From positions 10,294,501-10,358,500 of the forward strand of contig OU015660.1 in NCBI GenBank assembly GCA_907165275.2: a stretch of DNA of 64,000 nucleotides. The letters run 5' to 3'. The position numbers and the translations under genes are program-made. Below are positions 35,088 to 46,392 of the stretch, in pieces (position 1 is the first letter of the stretch; each line of letters begins with the position of its first letter). A model generated the notes under the pieces. That model did not search any database and had not been told where the DNA came from. It saw only the letters and a program-made list of their open reading frames with translations. Source of the stretch: Zygaena filipendulae (taxonomy: Eukaryota > Arthropoda > Insecta > Lepidoptera > Zygaenidae).

Positions 35088-35297
35088 CGTCAAATATTAT
35101 AAATGTGAATATCAGTTTGTTTGTTTTTTGTTTCTTACGCTTTCAGGCCACAATTCTCAACCGATCATCATGAAATTTTGCATACACGTTGTCAGGGGTT
35201 CTAAATCTATGGTCAGGGATACAGAGAATCAAATAGGATGCTTTTTGTTTCAGAAATTGAAATTGACACGGATGGAACCGCAGGGAACAGCTAGTAT
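35088..35297 (-). repeat. CCGCGG-family repeat
   Basis: Starts right after the MITE end and runs to CGCAGGGAACAGCTAGT. Confidence 0.75.
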
Positions 35298-35499
35298 TAA
35301 AATAGTATTTTAAGCACGCGCTGATAATTTTAAAAACTAAAAACTACTCAAAAAACACCACTTTAGGGTTAAATTATTTCTGACATGTAAAAGGGAAAGT
35401 TCACTAGACAGACAAATCTTGTCAAAATCTAACTAAAAGGTTATGGCGCTGTAATATGACAATCAATAGGTTTAGGTCGAAACTCGTAAAGGGCTAGTC

Positions 35500-35590
35500 T
35501 ATTATTTCGCTATTTGATATGATGTCAAATAAGTAATATTGGGATGACGTCATAGGCATATTGGGATGACGTCAACGTTGTCAGGACTCC
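35500..35590 (+). repeat. Short tandem TATTGGGATGACGTCA
   Basis: Two direct copies of ATTGGGATGACGTCA at about 35538 and 35559, preceded by a diverged GATATGATGTCA. The CRE-like palindrome TGACGTCA is in each. Confidence 0.55.
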
Positions 35591-35769
35591 TTAATTATGA
35601 AGAGTAAAGGGCAACTACACTACAGTTAAGAGCGGTAATTCACGCCATGTAGGTACATTGTACAAAGATTGAACTCAAACTGAGAAAAACATAGAATATG
35701 TAATTGTTACTTATTAAAATATAATCAACCATATCGATAACTTTTGGGAATTTCGATTTTCGATTCGAT

Positions 35770-36510
35770 TAAAAACTACCGCACAGTTTTGAATGAAACT
35801 TGGCATGTCAGCTTAAGTCCCGAATCCCGCTTTAACATTTAATAGGACAAATTTATCCTGGTTCGAATAAGAAAGTAATAGGTATCCCGAAACTCATGCG
35901 CGTGTAACCGCGAGGAAATCTAGTTAATATTAGGTATGTTACTGCTGAGCTTAAAGTTTCTTACATTTTCTTAAATCCTAATTTAATTAATCATGTATAA
36001 AGTACTCACTTGGGATCGAACCCACGACTTTTAGTGTACAACTGCATAGCATGAATCATCTATGTGCAAACTGGTACTTAAGAAACTTGGTGCATAAGAA
36101 AGACCTCGCCCAACAAATAAGTATAGTGCAACACAAACGTGCCTTCCCATTGTTTGCTATGGAAAGCGAGACGTGAAGGAAGGCGAGCCGCGAGAATTCA
36201 ATAGCTGAATTACCGAGATGCCATCGCGATCCGCGGCTATAGAACGTTTTTCATGAGATCGCAAGGTCGGTATCTTCATCGTCTTCCGATTTAGAAAAAA
36301 AAAGTGAAGGCAGATATTTCCATGTGCCTTCAAATCCAAAAATGATTTTTCGTGACGCATCCATTTCTCAATACAACACGTTGCACTCAACCGCACCACG
36401 TTTTTTGCAGTAAATCGATGATTACCTAAGACAACGGTAAAAAGTTCCTCCGAAAAAGTTTTTCCCCGATAACTTTAACATAGGTTATATAGGTATTACT
36501 AGCGATATTA
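35770..36510. other. Non-coding stretch with a decayed repeat
   Basis: A decayed minus-orientation CCGCGG-type copy is at about 35770-35925. The rest (35930-36510) is unassigned. Confidence 0.35.
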
Positions 36511-36511
36511 G

Positions 36512-36709
36512 ACTAGCTGTGCCCCGCGGTGTCACCCGCGTGAGTTTCGGAGTTGCCGCGGGAATTCCGGGATGAAAAATAGATAGTAGCCGATTCTCAG
36601 ACCTATTGAATATGCATAAAAAATTTCATGAGAATCGGTCAAGCCGTTTCGGAGGAGTATGGGAACGAACATTGTGACACGAGAATTTTATATATTAGAT
36701 TAAGATAGT
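36512..36709 (+). repeat. CCGCGG-family repeat (GATAGTAGCCGATTCTCAG subfamily)
   Basis: Closely matches 53213-53400, including GATAGTAGCCGATTCTCAGA and GCCGTTTCGGAGGAGT, and ends in ACACGAGAATTTTATATA. Confidence 0.8.
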
Positions 36710-37679
36710 TAAGCAATAGGAGAGTAAGAATTATGTTCTCTATTCTTATTATTCTTCATTTTCTATAGGTAAGTAGGTATTATTAATTGTACGGGTGGCG
36801 AATGACGAAACACAAAACACCAAAAAAAGCCTATTTAGTCCTATACTGTGTAAGGAATAGCAACACTATCTATTCGTGGGTACTGTACCAACCAAAAATT
36901 AATTTCTGTTTTATCATTTTCTTTCTATGCGAATTTACATTAGGTATACATTTAATAAACCGAAACTTTGGTCATGGTCAAAGTAGGAAAACTTTCATGA
37001 AGGGCCAGAAAGTTTGTGAAATTTCGGAGGGCCATAATTAAAGGAAAAATGCACCGCGACAACGCGACTTAACTGGTCGAGCTGGCTCCTTTACCTATGC
37101 ATCACCGTCAAAATTTAACTACTATACCTACATTTCGAAGGACCGCTGCGGGCCGGACTAAACCCTTTCGCGCGGCCGTACTATGCCCACCAATGTTCTA
37201 CACAGATTTGTACACAGAGTCACGCGTCTAGGATAGCCGATCAGAATAGATACGATAGCTAGAAACATACAAGCGCGTTAGATTAAGATGTGGTTAATTA
37301 CATCCTGAAAAGTGTGCATATTATGAATAATCTGACGACTTAAAAGTGACGTAAGGGAGTAAAAAAAACCGCCACCACGAAATTCTCGAGCGCGGTTGAC
37401 TTTTTTTTATCTTGAAGAAGACAACCGGTGAAAGACAAAACATCGTTTACCCTTATTTTATTTAAACCTCAATACGACCCAACGACGCTCGAGTAATCCT
37501 CATTTAGCATCGTCGACTCCCCTACTACTACGTTGTTTACATATTGTTGCTATGGCAACTAGACATATTGTTAATAACAAATGAGTTGGCCAGACAAGCG
37601 CAGTCGAAACGATGCTATGGCAACAAGACGTTGGTATTTACAATAAGCAAAGATAACAACCGATGAACTGATAACCGTT

Positions 37680-37905
37680 GGGGCCGTCAGGTTCTGGAGT
37701 GGAGACCGTGAATAGGCAAACGCAGTGTAGGACGCCCACATGCTAGGTGGAGTGACGATCTTCGCAGGATGGCTGATGGTGGTTGGATGCGGGAGGCTAA
37801 GAGAGAGAGAGAGAGAGAGTCGTGCTAAGTGGCGGGCAATTGGAGAGGTCTATGTCCAGCAGTGGACTGCTACAGGCTGATGATGAAGGATGAAGGAAAG
37901 ATAAC
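37680..37905 (+). mobile_element. 3' end of a non-LTR retrotransposon with a GA expansion
   Basis: Read with frame changes it encodes GRPHARWSDDLRRMADGGWMRE, then RAKWRAIGEVYVQQWTATG and a stop. This is the C terminus typical of lepidopteran LINE polyproteins of the YVQQWT type. It is followed by a GATGATGAAGGATGAAGG tail. A GAGAGAGA run at 37800-37820 breaks the frame, so this is a dead fragment. Confidence 0.7.
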
Positions 37906-38124
37906 AAAAAATATTATGAAGAGTCACGTGTGCGTCGGAGCTGACACACACTTTTTTAACATATTGCGTCAGACAAAAGCTTTTACACCACACTTGCTTC
38001 GAATGTTGGCGGGCCGGAAAGAGTAGGAACGCCTAAAAGGAAATTAAAAAAACTAGCGACTTCGACGCCTAGCTATACGCCTGTGCGTTTAGGGAAAAAC
38101 GATATTCGAGATAAAGAAGCCTAA

Positions 38125-38383
38125 GACCTTATTTCCACTAAACGGCTAGTCGCGGAAGGCTGGCCACGCACGGTTCCTATTTATTCATATTATACCAATT
38201 TCCAATGACGCGACCGCGACTCGAGAATAAATACGAGTCGCGCGCGGCCAGCTGCCCGCGATGCCCATTTATTCAGCTAGTCATAATTATACCAAATTCC
38301 ATTGACGCGGCCACGACTCGCGAATAATCGGAAGTCGCATGCGGCCAGCCGCCCGCGACTAGCCGCTTAATGGAAATAAGATC
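38125..38383. mobile_element. Palindromic MITE, PIF/Harbinger-type TAA site
   Basis: Left end GACCTTATTTCCACTAAACG and right end CTTAATGGAAATAAGATC. Inverted homology continues through GGCTAGTCGCGG and GGCTGGCCACGC on the left. Flanked by TAA (38122-38124 and 38384-38386). Internal blocks ACGCGACCGCGACTCG are also mirrored. Confidence 0.8.
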
Positions 38384-38386
38384 TAA

Positions 38387-38532
38387 AGCCCGTTCCACAT
38401 TCACGCGAGAATCTTGCGAGAACGCGAGAAAACCACGAGAATCGGCGGAGAACATCGGCTCCACATTCACGTACTCGTGGTTTCCTCGCGTTCGGGATCT
38501 CGCAAGATTCTCGCGTGAATGTGGAGCGGGCA
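38387..38532. mobile_element. Second palindromic MITE abutting the first
   Basis: Left arm CCCGTTCCACATTCACGCGA continuing to TTGCGAGAACGCGAG. The right arm is its inverse, ending GTGAATGTGGAGCGGGC. Left flank TAA is shared with the previous element; right flank TTA. Nearly the whole 146 bases fold into one hairpin. Confidence 0.8.
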
Positions 38533-38539
38533 TTAGGGC

Positions 38540-39860
38540 TAAGCCAAAGAGTATATAACCCTCTATAACCACTGCCTAAGCTAAGACCAACGACCTACCT
38601 ACTTATTTTTTTAATATGAAGGATGTCAATAAAATAACTTCTTAATGTTTTTCGACATGTACCTACTTGCGTGACTTTTTCTCAAAAAATAGTACATTCG
38701 AAATTAAATAACCAATGGGGTTTGTATCCCTGAAAATTACATACTTTAACGGTTATTGACTTATGACATGGTTAGAGTTTTGACCATTGGTTTTGGCGTT
38801 GTTTACTTCATTAATATGTAGGGTTCAGTGCACTGACTGTTATTAAAACAGCTATTTTATGATAAGGCATGTATTTCTTTTATAAAACCACAAAATGGGG
38901 TTTGTTTAGTTCTATACCACAACTATTATAGCAAATGTTTTATCGAAAGTTAGAAATATTTGACTGTTATTCAAAGATGTTATGAGTAATTGCTGTTATA
39001 ATTTTCTAAGAGAATTTAATACTGCCGAAAAACACATTTTTGTCTTTGTATTGCAAAGTCTAAATTAAAAAAATATATATATATAGGTATTCTATATTAT
39101 ATATTATATTCTATATAAATATTCTATATAGGTGGGTCCCTAATATATCGAAATGGTTACCTAGTTTGTGACAAACTGCATGACAGAGAGTTTGCAGAGG
39201 AAAATATGAATATAAATAAATAAATAAATGAATGAATGAATGAATAAATAATTAAATGCATGAATAAATATATAAAAAAATAAATGCATGAATAAATATA
39301 TAAACAAATAAATAAATAAATCAATGTGTTGATATTAAAACCAAACGTTAGGTGTTTGTATGGTCTTTGTCTTGTGTTGGACTCTAGAAAATTTCAAATA
39401 TAGAACTACATTTCATAGAAAATTTACTAAAGGACTCTAAAGTTTTGAGAATACTCTAAAGTTAAACCTAAAATTCTCAGTTGCCACCAGTGCTATAGCA
39501 CCAAAACTCCTAAATTGATTGTTACTATTTATTTTAGTAATATATTTATCTTATTAGTAGTACCACAACTTAAAAACTCTTAAAAAAATTTCAAATACTG
39601 CAATCAGCTTCCATTTATAGAGCAAGCATTATTTATTATAAGGTTTTTGATAATGCAAAAGAAATAGTAAGGGACAGCTAGTCATTTACAACTTATACTT
39701 CCTATAATTATGTGACAAATCATAATTAGTAATTACCTTTAATTATCATGGATCTGTTAGATACATGTTGCATGGTCATCTGATAACAATACAATAGACA
39801 AGATTGCACTGGCTAGCTGTATTAAATCACTACATAGTATAAAACAAAGTCACTTCCTGC
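38540..39860. other. Non-coding stretch with tetranucleotide repeats
   Basis: A compound (AATA/AATG)n simple repeat occupies about 39210-39325, after a TATATATA run near 39075. No gene seen. Confidence 0.5.
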
Positions 39861-40033
39861 TGTCTGTCTGTTTCTATGTATGCTTAGATCCTAAATACTA
39901 TGCAACAGATTTTCATTCGGTTTTCACTGAAAGATAGACTGATTCATGAGAAAGGTTTATATTTATATTTTATTTTTGAATTCCTACGGGAACTCTGAAA
40001 TTATTATGGGTAAAACTGTGGGGGACAGCTAGT
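39860..40033 (-). repeat. Decayed CCGCGG-family repeat
   Basis: Keeps TGTCTGTCTGTTTC, GAATTCCTACGGGAACTC and GTGGGGGACAGCTAGT. Confidence 0.65.
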
Positions 40034-40794
40034 TACTTTACATAGATACTCATAAGTCTAGTAAGTGAATTATCTTACAGTTTAATTTAAAATTTATAGG
40101 TAATATCTTTTATGACCTGAAATAATTGTACTGGGTACTGAAAAAGAAAATACAGTAACAACTAGCACCTTATTAAGTCTTTTAAATATTCACCAAATTT
40201 TTTCAAAAAATTCTAATTGAAGTAGGTAATATTTATTATAATTTATTTCATACTTGTAGACCTATTTCTTCTTTATATATATGTAAATATAAGAAATTGT
40301 TTTTAAACTGAATAACATTTTTTACTTAACTAGTGCAGTATTCAAAGAAGCAGTTGAGCTTTATTTCATAGAACATGAAGCATATTTAATGCATTATAAG
40401 AAAATAATAAGTAACCAACCAGGTATCTGTAGAAGTTTCAATGTATTATCGTTCTGCATTGTTCAAGTTCAACAACTGTAGTACTGTTTAAAAAAAAATT
40501 AGGAGTGATACACAATAAATATACTTTACATGACTTCCAATCACTTGCTCAAAAAAAAGCGGTTCACGACACGCTCTCCACTGCTAGAGCCTCCCAAATG
40601 AATGAGCTAACTATGAAATCCTATTAAAGTAGCATTGACAAGCGTCCAAATCAATTCATGCATAATGTAATCAGACGTGCGTAATTGAATAAATAAATGA
40701 ATGTTATTTCTACTATGAAATGCTTGAATTAGACTTTTAGCTTATTGTACTTTAGATACCTACCTATTTTTAAGTAGGTGTTTAGATACTGAGA

Positions 40795-40831
40795 CTCAGA
40801 CGAAATAAAAAGACTTTTTATTTCGTCTGAG
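40795..40831. mobile_element. 37-bp palindromic micro-element, second copy, with 8-bp target duplication
   Basis: The arms CTCAGACGAAATAAAAA and TTTTTATTTCGTCTGAG (17 bp each, perfect) surround the loop GAC. The flanks TACTGAGA (40787-40794 and 40832-40839) are an exact direct repeat, different from that of copy one. The ends CTCAGACGAAATAA are identical to the copy at 34930. Confidence 0.85.
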
Positions 40832-41139
40832 TACTGAGAAGACAGTTTGCTTAAACTAGGGTAGTAAACATTTAATAGTATCGGCATAATATTTCTTAGA
40901 AATTCATTAATGAGCGAAGTGTTGTGAATGCAATTCAATTAAACAATTTAGCAATAATTGAACATAGTTACCTACCTTTCAGATGAGTTTGAACATCACA
41001 TTCGACCTCGATCAGGTTTTCTCTGGGCCTACATCCTTCATTACTGCTAAACGTTTGATAATTAGTCATTGAATATTTTTGTTTGAGTCAACATAATAAT
41101 TTTTAATATTGCTAATCTAAAAAAAAAATAGAGGCATCA

Positions 41140-41300
41140 ATTTTTTTTCGTTTATTTATCCTATATAGGAAAGGCTAAGAGTACAGGGCCCATACTGCCA
41201 ATAGAGGCATCAATTACTAGAATTGATTGACTATTTTTTTTATTAATTAAATTTACCCCAATGGGAAAGGCAAAGGAAGCTAAGTCCATACAGCCAATTC
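41140..41300 (+). repeat. Repeats with CCTATATAGGAAAGGCTAAG / CCCAATGGGAAAGGCAAAGG
   Basis: Two related blocks at about 41155-41210 and 41250-41310, with a third at 42635-42690 (ACCCTAATGGGAAAGGCAAG, TCCATACAGCCAATT). Likely ends of one dispersed family. No coding sense. Confidence 0.5.
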
Positions 41301-41382
41301 AGTTGTATTTGTCTTCTTCTGAATTTATTCGTGCAGATTGGATTCGTGAGATGCATTCCGATACTTTACCGTAACTTTAGGC

Positions 41383-42470
41383 AGCAAATCTTCTGTCTTC
41401 ACAGTTGAACTTGGGACAACTTGAGACGCTCTGTGGAATGTTGTATGGTAAAACGAAAACCTCCTGACAAACGCCCTATTATCCTATTTTACCGTTTCCG
41501 CACACTGTTCATCACTAATGGATCACTATTATGCAAAATCCACCATATTCACACAATATTAATCACAATAAACTAATTTGCAAAACGAAGAAATAAAACT
41601 GACGTCCTTTCTGCTAAAAATCCCGCCAAGAGACAAAAGGCTTGTTGAAAAAGTATCGTATCGATTTTTTTTTATCCAATATTTTTAGCTTGATCAGATA
41701 TATCGATACAAAATATCCAATATCGAAAATTGTATCAAAAACTATATTTTTTTTAAATTTTGTATCTTACTCGAAGTACCAAATGTAGCCGAGGGGAGCT
41801 TTGAGGACTGATTTATAAGGCTATTTAAAAAATATTTTCAAAATTTTTATAGGAAAATATAATAGGTTGTCAAGGGACTAATACAGAAAAACGTCTTATA
41901 AAATACGACATTCTCTGTATTAAAATAAAATCATTTTAAAAATCTATGAAGTCAGTATGATTGCCAACATTCTTAGAATCCGAAACTGTAGGAGGAGCAC
42001 GATTTATTTCGCTCTCGTCTGTCGATATCGAATAATGTCAAAGCGTTTTTTTTATATGGAAAATTAACGACACTGGAGCGTTTTTTTTTGCATGGAAAAT
42101 GAACGATACAAAAAAAACGCTCGATATCGAAAGGATGAGAGCGAAAAAATTCGTGCTCCGGGTACTGTAAAGGATAGGAACAAACAGAAAAAGGAACTGT
42201 ATTGGGATTTGGGAACTGACCGATTGGGTTAGGACATCCAGCGGTTGCAATTTCAACTATTAATAGCTCACACTATCTCTTATAAAGTGTATTGTGTGAA
42301 AGTGATGGATTTAGCTTATTAATGATTCATTAGTGATAAACAAAATGTGGAAATAGTAAAATAAGGAGAAAAGGGGCGTTCGTCGGGAGGATGTCGTTTT
42401 ACTATACAACTTCCCACAGAGCGTCCTATTAAGTTCAACTGTGTAGAGTTGCTGCCAATTTTAAAATCGC
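41383..42470. mobile_element. Inverted-repeat element of about 1.1 kb with a nested MITE
   Basis: The left side (TTCACAGTTGAACTTGGGAC, GACGCTCTGTGGAATGTTGT, TGGTAAAACGAAAACCTCCTG) is mirrored on the right, on the minus strand (CACAGTTGAACTTAATAGGA, CGCTCTGTGGGAAGTTGTAT, AGTAAAACGACATCCTCCCG). Between them are clusters of TATCGAT words near 41660-41730; more follow at 42490-42565. A smaller inverted element is at 41985-42165. No transposase frame. Confidence 0.55.
41985..42165. mobile_element. Nested palindromic MITE
   Basis: Left arm GGAGCACGATTTATTTCGCT continuing to CTCGTCTGTCGATATCG. Right arm CGATATCGAAAGGATGAGAG continuing to CGAAAAAATTCGTGCTCC. The centre holds a direct repeat, AGCGTTTTTTTT..ATGGAAAAT.AACGA, twice. 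Confidence 0.65.
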
Positions 42471-42744
42471 AAAATCTTTTAAAAATTTGATCGATATAAT
42501 AATATCGATGTAGCGAAATTTTTTCCTCGATATATCGAAGTCGATATTTTTATAAATATCGATTTTTTTTTTTCACTTCCGGCATCCCTATTTCGTCTCC
42601 ATGATGATCGCCCTCTGATAGCTATTCATTTTTTTTACCCTAATGGGAAAGGCAAGTCCATACAGCCAATTAAGTTGTATTTTCTTTTCAATAGTAGTAA
42701 ATGCATTGGTGAGATGCATGTTCCGTTCCTCACCATCATTAATA

Positions 42745-42975
42745 TTCGAATAACAATCGACGAATTACTAACTAGTCGTCTAACTGTGCCGCGTGCATGC
42801 CGTGTTGCGTCGATTGTTTGAACTACTTATTTAGTATTATAGTAATAATAATCGACGAACTACTGACTACTATTTTGTAATGCGACACACGGAGCGGAGC
42901 GGTGCGTGCCGTGTTACGTCAATTGTTTGAACTACTTATTTAGTAATATAGACTATAGTATAGGTGCGCTGCGCG
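42745..42975 (+). repeat. Tandem duplication of about 107 bp
   Basis: GCCGTGTTGCGTCGATTGTT followed by TGAACTACTTATTTAGTA at about 42797 recurs at about 42907 as GCCGTGTTACGTCAATTGTT, with the preceding AATCGACGAAYTACTRACTA also duplicated. Confidence 0.65.
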
Positions 42976-43115
42976 GTGCGCCTCAAATTTAACATCAGTT
43001 GTTATCGACTTTTAACGTAGATTCTCCATCTACGACTTTTAACTACTAAACTGAAAACTCAACAATATACGATAACTGAAAAGAACTTCGAGTACCTGTA
43101 TTGTACAGCCCCGGA

Positions 43116-43192
43116 AAACGCGACAACGGAATGCACGACACGAGATTGTACGACACCGGAATGTACAGCACCGGAATTGGCGAAATCGGATT
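43116..43192 (+). repeat. 15-bp minisatellite, consensus GACACCGGAATGTAC
   Basis: Successive units are GACAACGGAATGCAC, GACACGAGATTGTAC, GACACCGGAATGTAC, AGCACCGGAATTGGC and GAAATCGGATTTCAT. The same unit appears inverted at 43763-43893. Confidence 0.7.
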
Positions 43193-43762
43193 TCATGGCC
43201 TAGCCGGCTTGCTCCGTTTAGTAGTATTCACAGACGAATAAGAGAACATTGTATTCAATACAATGCAGGTAGTTTTTAATAACTGACTTTTTAGTACTAT
43301 CTCAAAATATGATGGAAATTCAAATAAAAATCAGTCCAAGTTTAATATTTACTAATGGAATTATTATTTTTATCACTTTAATGAATTATTACCATTGTAA
43401 ATAGAATAATATTATATTCTTTTTTTTTACCTAATATATTGGGTTGTGGCCACATCTAAGAATTAATTAAATAAATATCACCTCATTTTGTCTTTCGCGC
43501 GCGAGACCTCAGTACGAACCTAACCTAATCAAGAATGTCGGGGTACATTATTTTGTAATCAGTTCATGATGACGTGTCCCCGACAGTAATGTTCTCATTA
43601 TTTTTTATTTAATTCAATTAACAGATCTAACATAAAATATTTGTGCCCTATTTGACAATAACTTGACCCATTATTTAGATAAGTAACGTTAACGAGCACA
43701 AAGAAAGGAGGCGTGATTTCATCACCCATTAGGAGCGGTTAAAACGTAGTGATTACCTTCTC

Positions 43763-43893
43763 TCTGGGAGCGGTGTCACCGGTGCTGTACATTCCGGCGT
43801 CGTATAATCCAGTGTCGCGCATTACAGTGCTGAGTGCTGTACCTGCATTCCGGTGTCGACGTGTCGTATAATATCGTGTTGTGCATTCCTGCC
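43763..43893 (-). repeat. 15-bp minisatellite, inverted block
   Basis: On the minus strand the units include GGAATGCAC, AACACGATATTATAC, GACACCGGAATGCAGGTAC, GACACTGGATTATAC, GACGCCGGAATGTAC and AGCACCGG, i.e. the 43116-43192 unit in opposite orientation about 570 bp away. Confidence 0.7.
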
Positions 43894-43899
43894 TCCTGG

Positions 43900-44101
43900 T
43901 TCCCCAGAAGTCAGAGTCTTATTCGTCTGTACTCTGTGGTCAGAACTTCCAGAACACGATTCACACACTAGCAAAGAGAACAAGAGAACCACAGAACACA
44001 CCTACCCAAGAGAACAATCAACAAAACCAATAAAACAATACTGCGTTACAAACAAACAAAGCAAGGAGCGATTACAATTTACAGATCATTCTGGATTCTG
44101 G
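43900..44101 (+). other. Possible 5' non-coding exon of the HAX1-like gene
   Basis: An A-rich, stop-containing stretch ends at GATTCTGG followed by GTAAGTTTTT (donor at 44102). The nearest good plus-strand acceptor downstream is TTTCTATTTGCAG at 46345-46357, in front of the HAX1-like start codon. No transcript evidence, so the link is inferred. Confidence 0.35.
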
Positions 44102-44149
44102 GTAAGTTTTTGTAAATGAATGAAATAGATGTCTAGATAGGTATTTTGA

Positions 44150-45639
44150 CACTAGTATTTTATTTTTACTATAATTTGTTTACAATGTGCATTGTGTTGC
44201 GTAATAAACAAATTAACTATTTATATGCATATAATATGACTTCTAATTAATCTTTTGTAGTGTAACTACATTTAAATACATCAATGCTGGTTTATTTATT
44301 TCATTATATATTATTTAAAGTACGTGTCGTAGCCGGATTATAAAATTGATATTTTCATGTGCTTGAGTTGAGTTCGACCATGGCCAACGATAGTTGCAAC
44401 CATTTCATTATATTATGGCCAGCTCAAACTCATCATATCGTTTTAAAGTGAACATTCGATGACTCGGACAATATTTGACCACATTATAATGTAATATTAT
44501 TTGGGGTGCCCATAAATAAGTGCCCATAACCTACCCATCGAAATGTACTACCACCACTACAGTATCATTCTAGATTAGGTTTGCACTGCTTGAGTGCTGA
44601 CTAAGTCAAGTGAGCTGAGCGAGCTAAATGAGAATGTCGGGTGCTCCCTGCCCAAAGTCAAAAACTAATTGCAACTATCAAAATCAGACAAAAAAAAATT
44701 TCCATCAGAAGAGTTCAAAAATTAAAATCTCCTCATTTGCAATTTCTATAGTATTATAATTGAAAGCCATTAATAGTCTTCTTTTCTCCTTCTGTGGTAC
44801 ATGTACATGTACATGTGGTGCCATGATAGATCACTTAAACATCGCACTCGCTTTCACTTATCAGTGCCTATAGTGACTATTTTATGATTGATTATTGACT
44901 TATTGAATTAAATAAATGTGTCGGCGAGAGGGTAGTTTCGTTATCAATAACGTTTCCCGCCGACTAATAGCGGTTGTAGTACGTTCGTTCCCCCGCTCCA
45001 CTCCATTGCCCGACTCGTCTTTGTTAGAACTTATATATAAAACATGCTGTATTATCTATAACTATGTTGGTGCAATTGCTTATTATAGTTTCCATGTTCC
45101 TATATCACTATTTCCTACAAATGGATGAAAAACACACTTTATATCATGATATAATAATGTTGAAAAAAAGACATAGTTATGAGAAATTGTATTTTTGTCC
45201 ATGAAAAATTGTCATTTACATTGAGATTTCTTGCAACTGGCAGAATTTATTAGGACCCTGAAATTTTCAGCAATTATTTCACCTCAGACACTTGAAAAAT
45301 TATTCCTGAAACATGTGAGGCCTTGTATAAAATTCAACAACTAACTCGACCAGTGCAGGCGACCGAAGTACACACACACATGCCAAGGTACATACACTGT
45401 ACAGTGTCACACAAAAGAATTTATTTTCGATCCTGCGCCGGTCGCCTACGCAGGTTAAAAAACTGCTACTGCACAGGTAGACTTCTCCGGTGGACCGTAG
45501 AGTGTGTGGCCGCCTTAATACTGGCGACTTCATGAAAAAAATCAATTCTAAGATCTGACCACGATATAATGATAATAATATGATTCTGAATGGGCTTGTA
45601 AAGTAAATTTTAGTTTTTACTCCGTCATGTAGATAAATC
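44150..45639. other. Unassigned stretch
   Basis: Probably intron upstream of the HAX1-like gene. An ACATGT triplication is at about 44800-44815. A minus-strand open frame of 113 codons at 45300-45641 has no recognisable domain and unusual composition, and is not called. Confidence 0.35.
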
Positions 45640-45799
45640 ACTACTAATATTATAAATGCGAAAGTAAGTCTGTCTGTCTGTTATGCTTTCATGCCTTAAC
45701 GGCTCAACCGATCATCATGAAATTTAGCATACACTTTGACAGGGGAACAGAGAAGGACATCGCAACTAATCGCAGGTGAAACCGCGGGGAACAGCTAGT
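45640..45799 (-). repeat. CCGCGG-family repeat, internally deleted
   Basis: Starts ACTACTAATATTATAAATGC and ends CCGCGGGGAACAGCTAGT, but lacks the segment with TATCCCGGAATTCCC. Confidence 0.75.
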
Positions 45800-45805
45800 A
45801 AAAAA

Positions 45806-46048
45806 TGGACATAGATAAGCAATAGTGTGTTAACCCACACTGGAGAAATTTTGAGTAAATCGTGTTTTAAAAGTAGGAGCGCCATTTTGTGTCGACATTT
45901 TTTATGTTCAATATTTAGTTACATATACATATTTAAGCAATGTAATAAGGTAAACACAATTAAAAAACGTTCCCTAACTCTCAATAAATCGTTCTGAATC
46001 AATAGCTTAATTTTGTGGGTTAACATTTTATTGCTTATCTGCGTCCAA
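45806..46048. mobile_element. MITE with AGATAAGCAATA ends, copy 1
   Basis: Same element as 55129-55373 in opposite orientation: TAGATAAGCAATAGTGTGTT, GTCGACATTTTTTATGTT and GTAATAAGGTAAA appear in mirrored order. Ends GATAAGCAATA and TATTGCTTATCTGCGTCCAA. Confidence 0.8.
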
Positions 46049-46059
46049 ATATTGGACAG

Positions 46060-46310
46060 GTATTTTTTATTTTTAAGTAATCAAAAAATAACGGAGATAC
46101 ATTTAAGTCGAAATGTTGCGTGACGTCACGCCTTGCGCCGTGCTACAGTTTATAGTACAGCTACGTTACGACGCGCGACGTCACGAGCCCCTGCCCCCTA
46201 TTGAACTTTGGATGCGATTTAGATATTTTTTCACTAATATAAAAAACCAAAATATATGTGTCTATTTTTTTTATTATCTGACTGATGGACTAAACAGAAT
46301 TTAGATTTTC
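46060..46310 (+). repeat. TGACGTCAC-containing dispersed repeat
   Basis: Second copy of the repeat at 12545-12785 (GTAATCAAAAAATAACGGAG, GTGACGTCACGCC, CGACGTCACGAGCCC, AATATATGTGTCTATT). It ends about 80 bases before the HAX1-like ATG. Confidence 0.6.
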
Positions 46311-46392
46311 ATACAAACGAGGCTATTATAATTTTGAAAAATCTTTTCTATTTGCAGTGTCTGATACAAAAATCCTCTAGTTTTACAAAAAT

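Noticed and set aside
43225..43931. A longer parent element of the micro-palindrome with ACAGACGAATAAGA ends
   Set aside because: The terminal words resemble CAGACGAAATAA but differ, and the flanking octamers do not match, so common origin is not supported.
45300..45641. 113-codon minus-strand open frame
   Set aside because: No domain, odd composition (many Cys, Val and Leu from low-complexity DNA), and no flanking splice or promoter signals.
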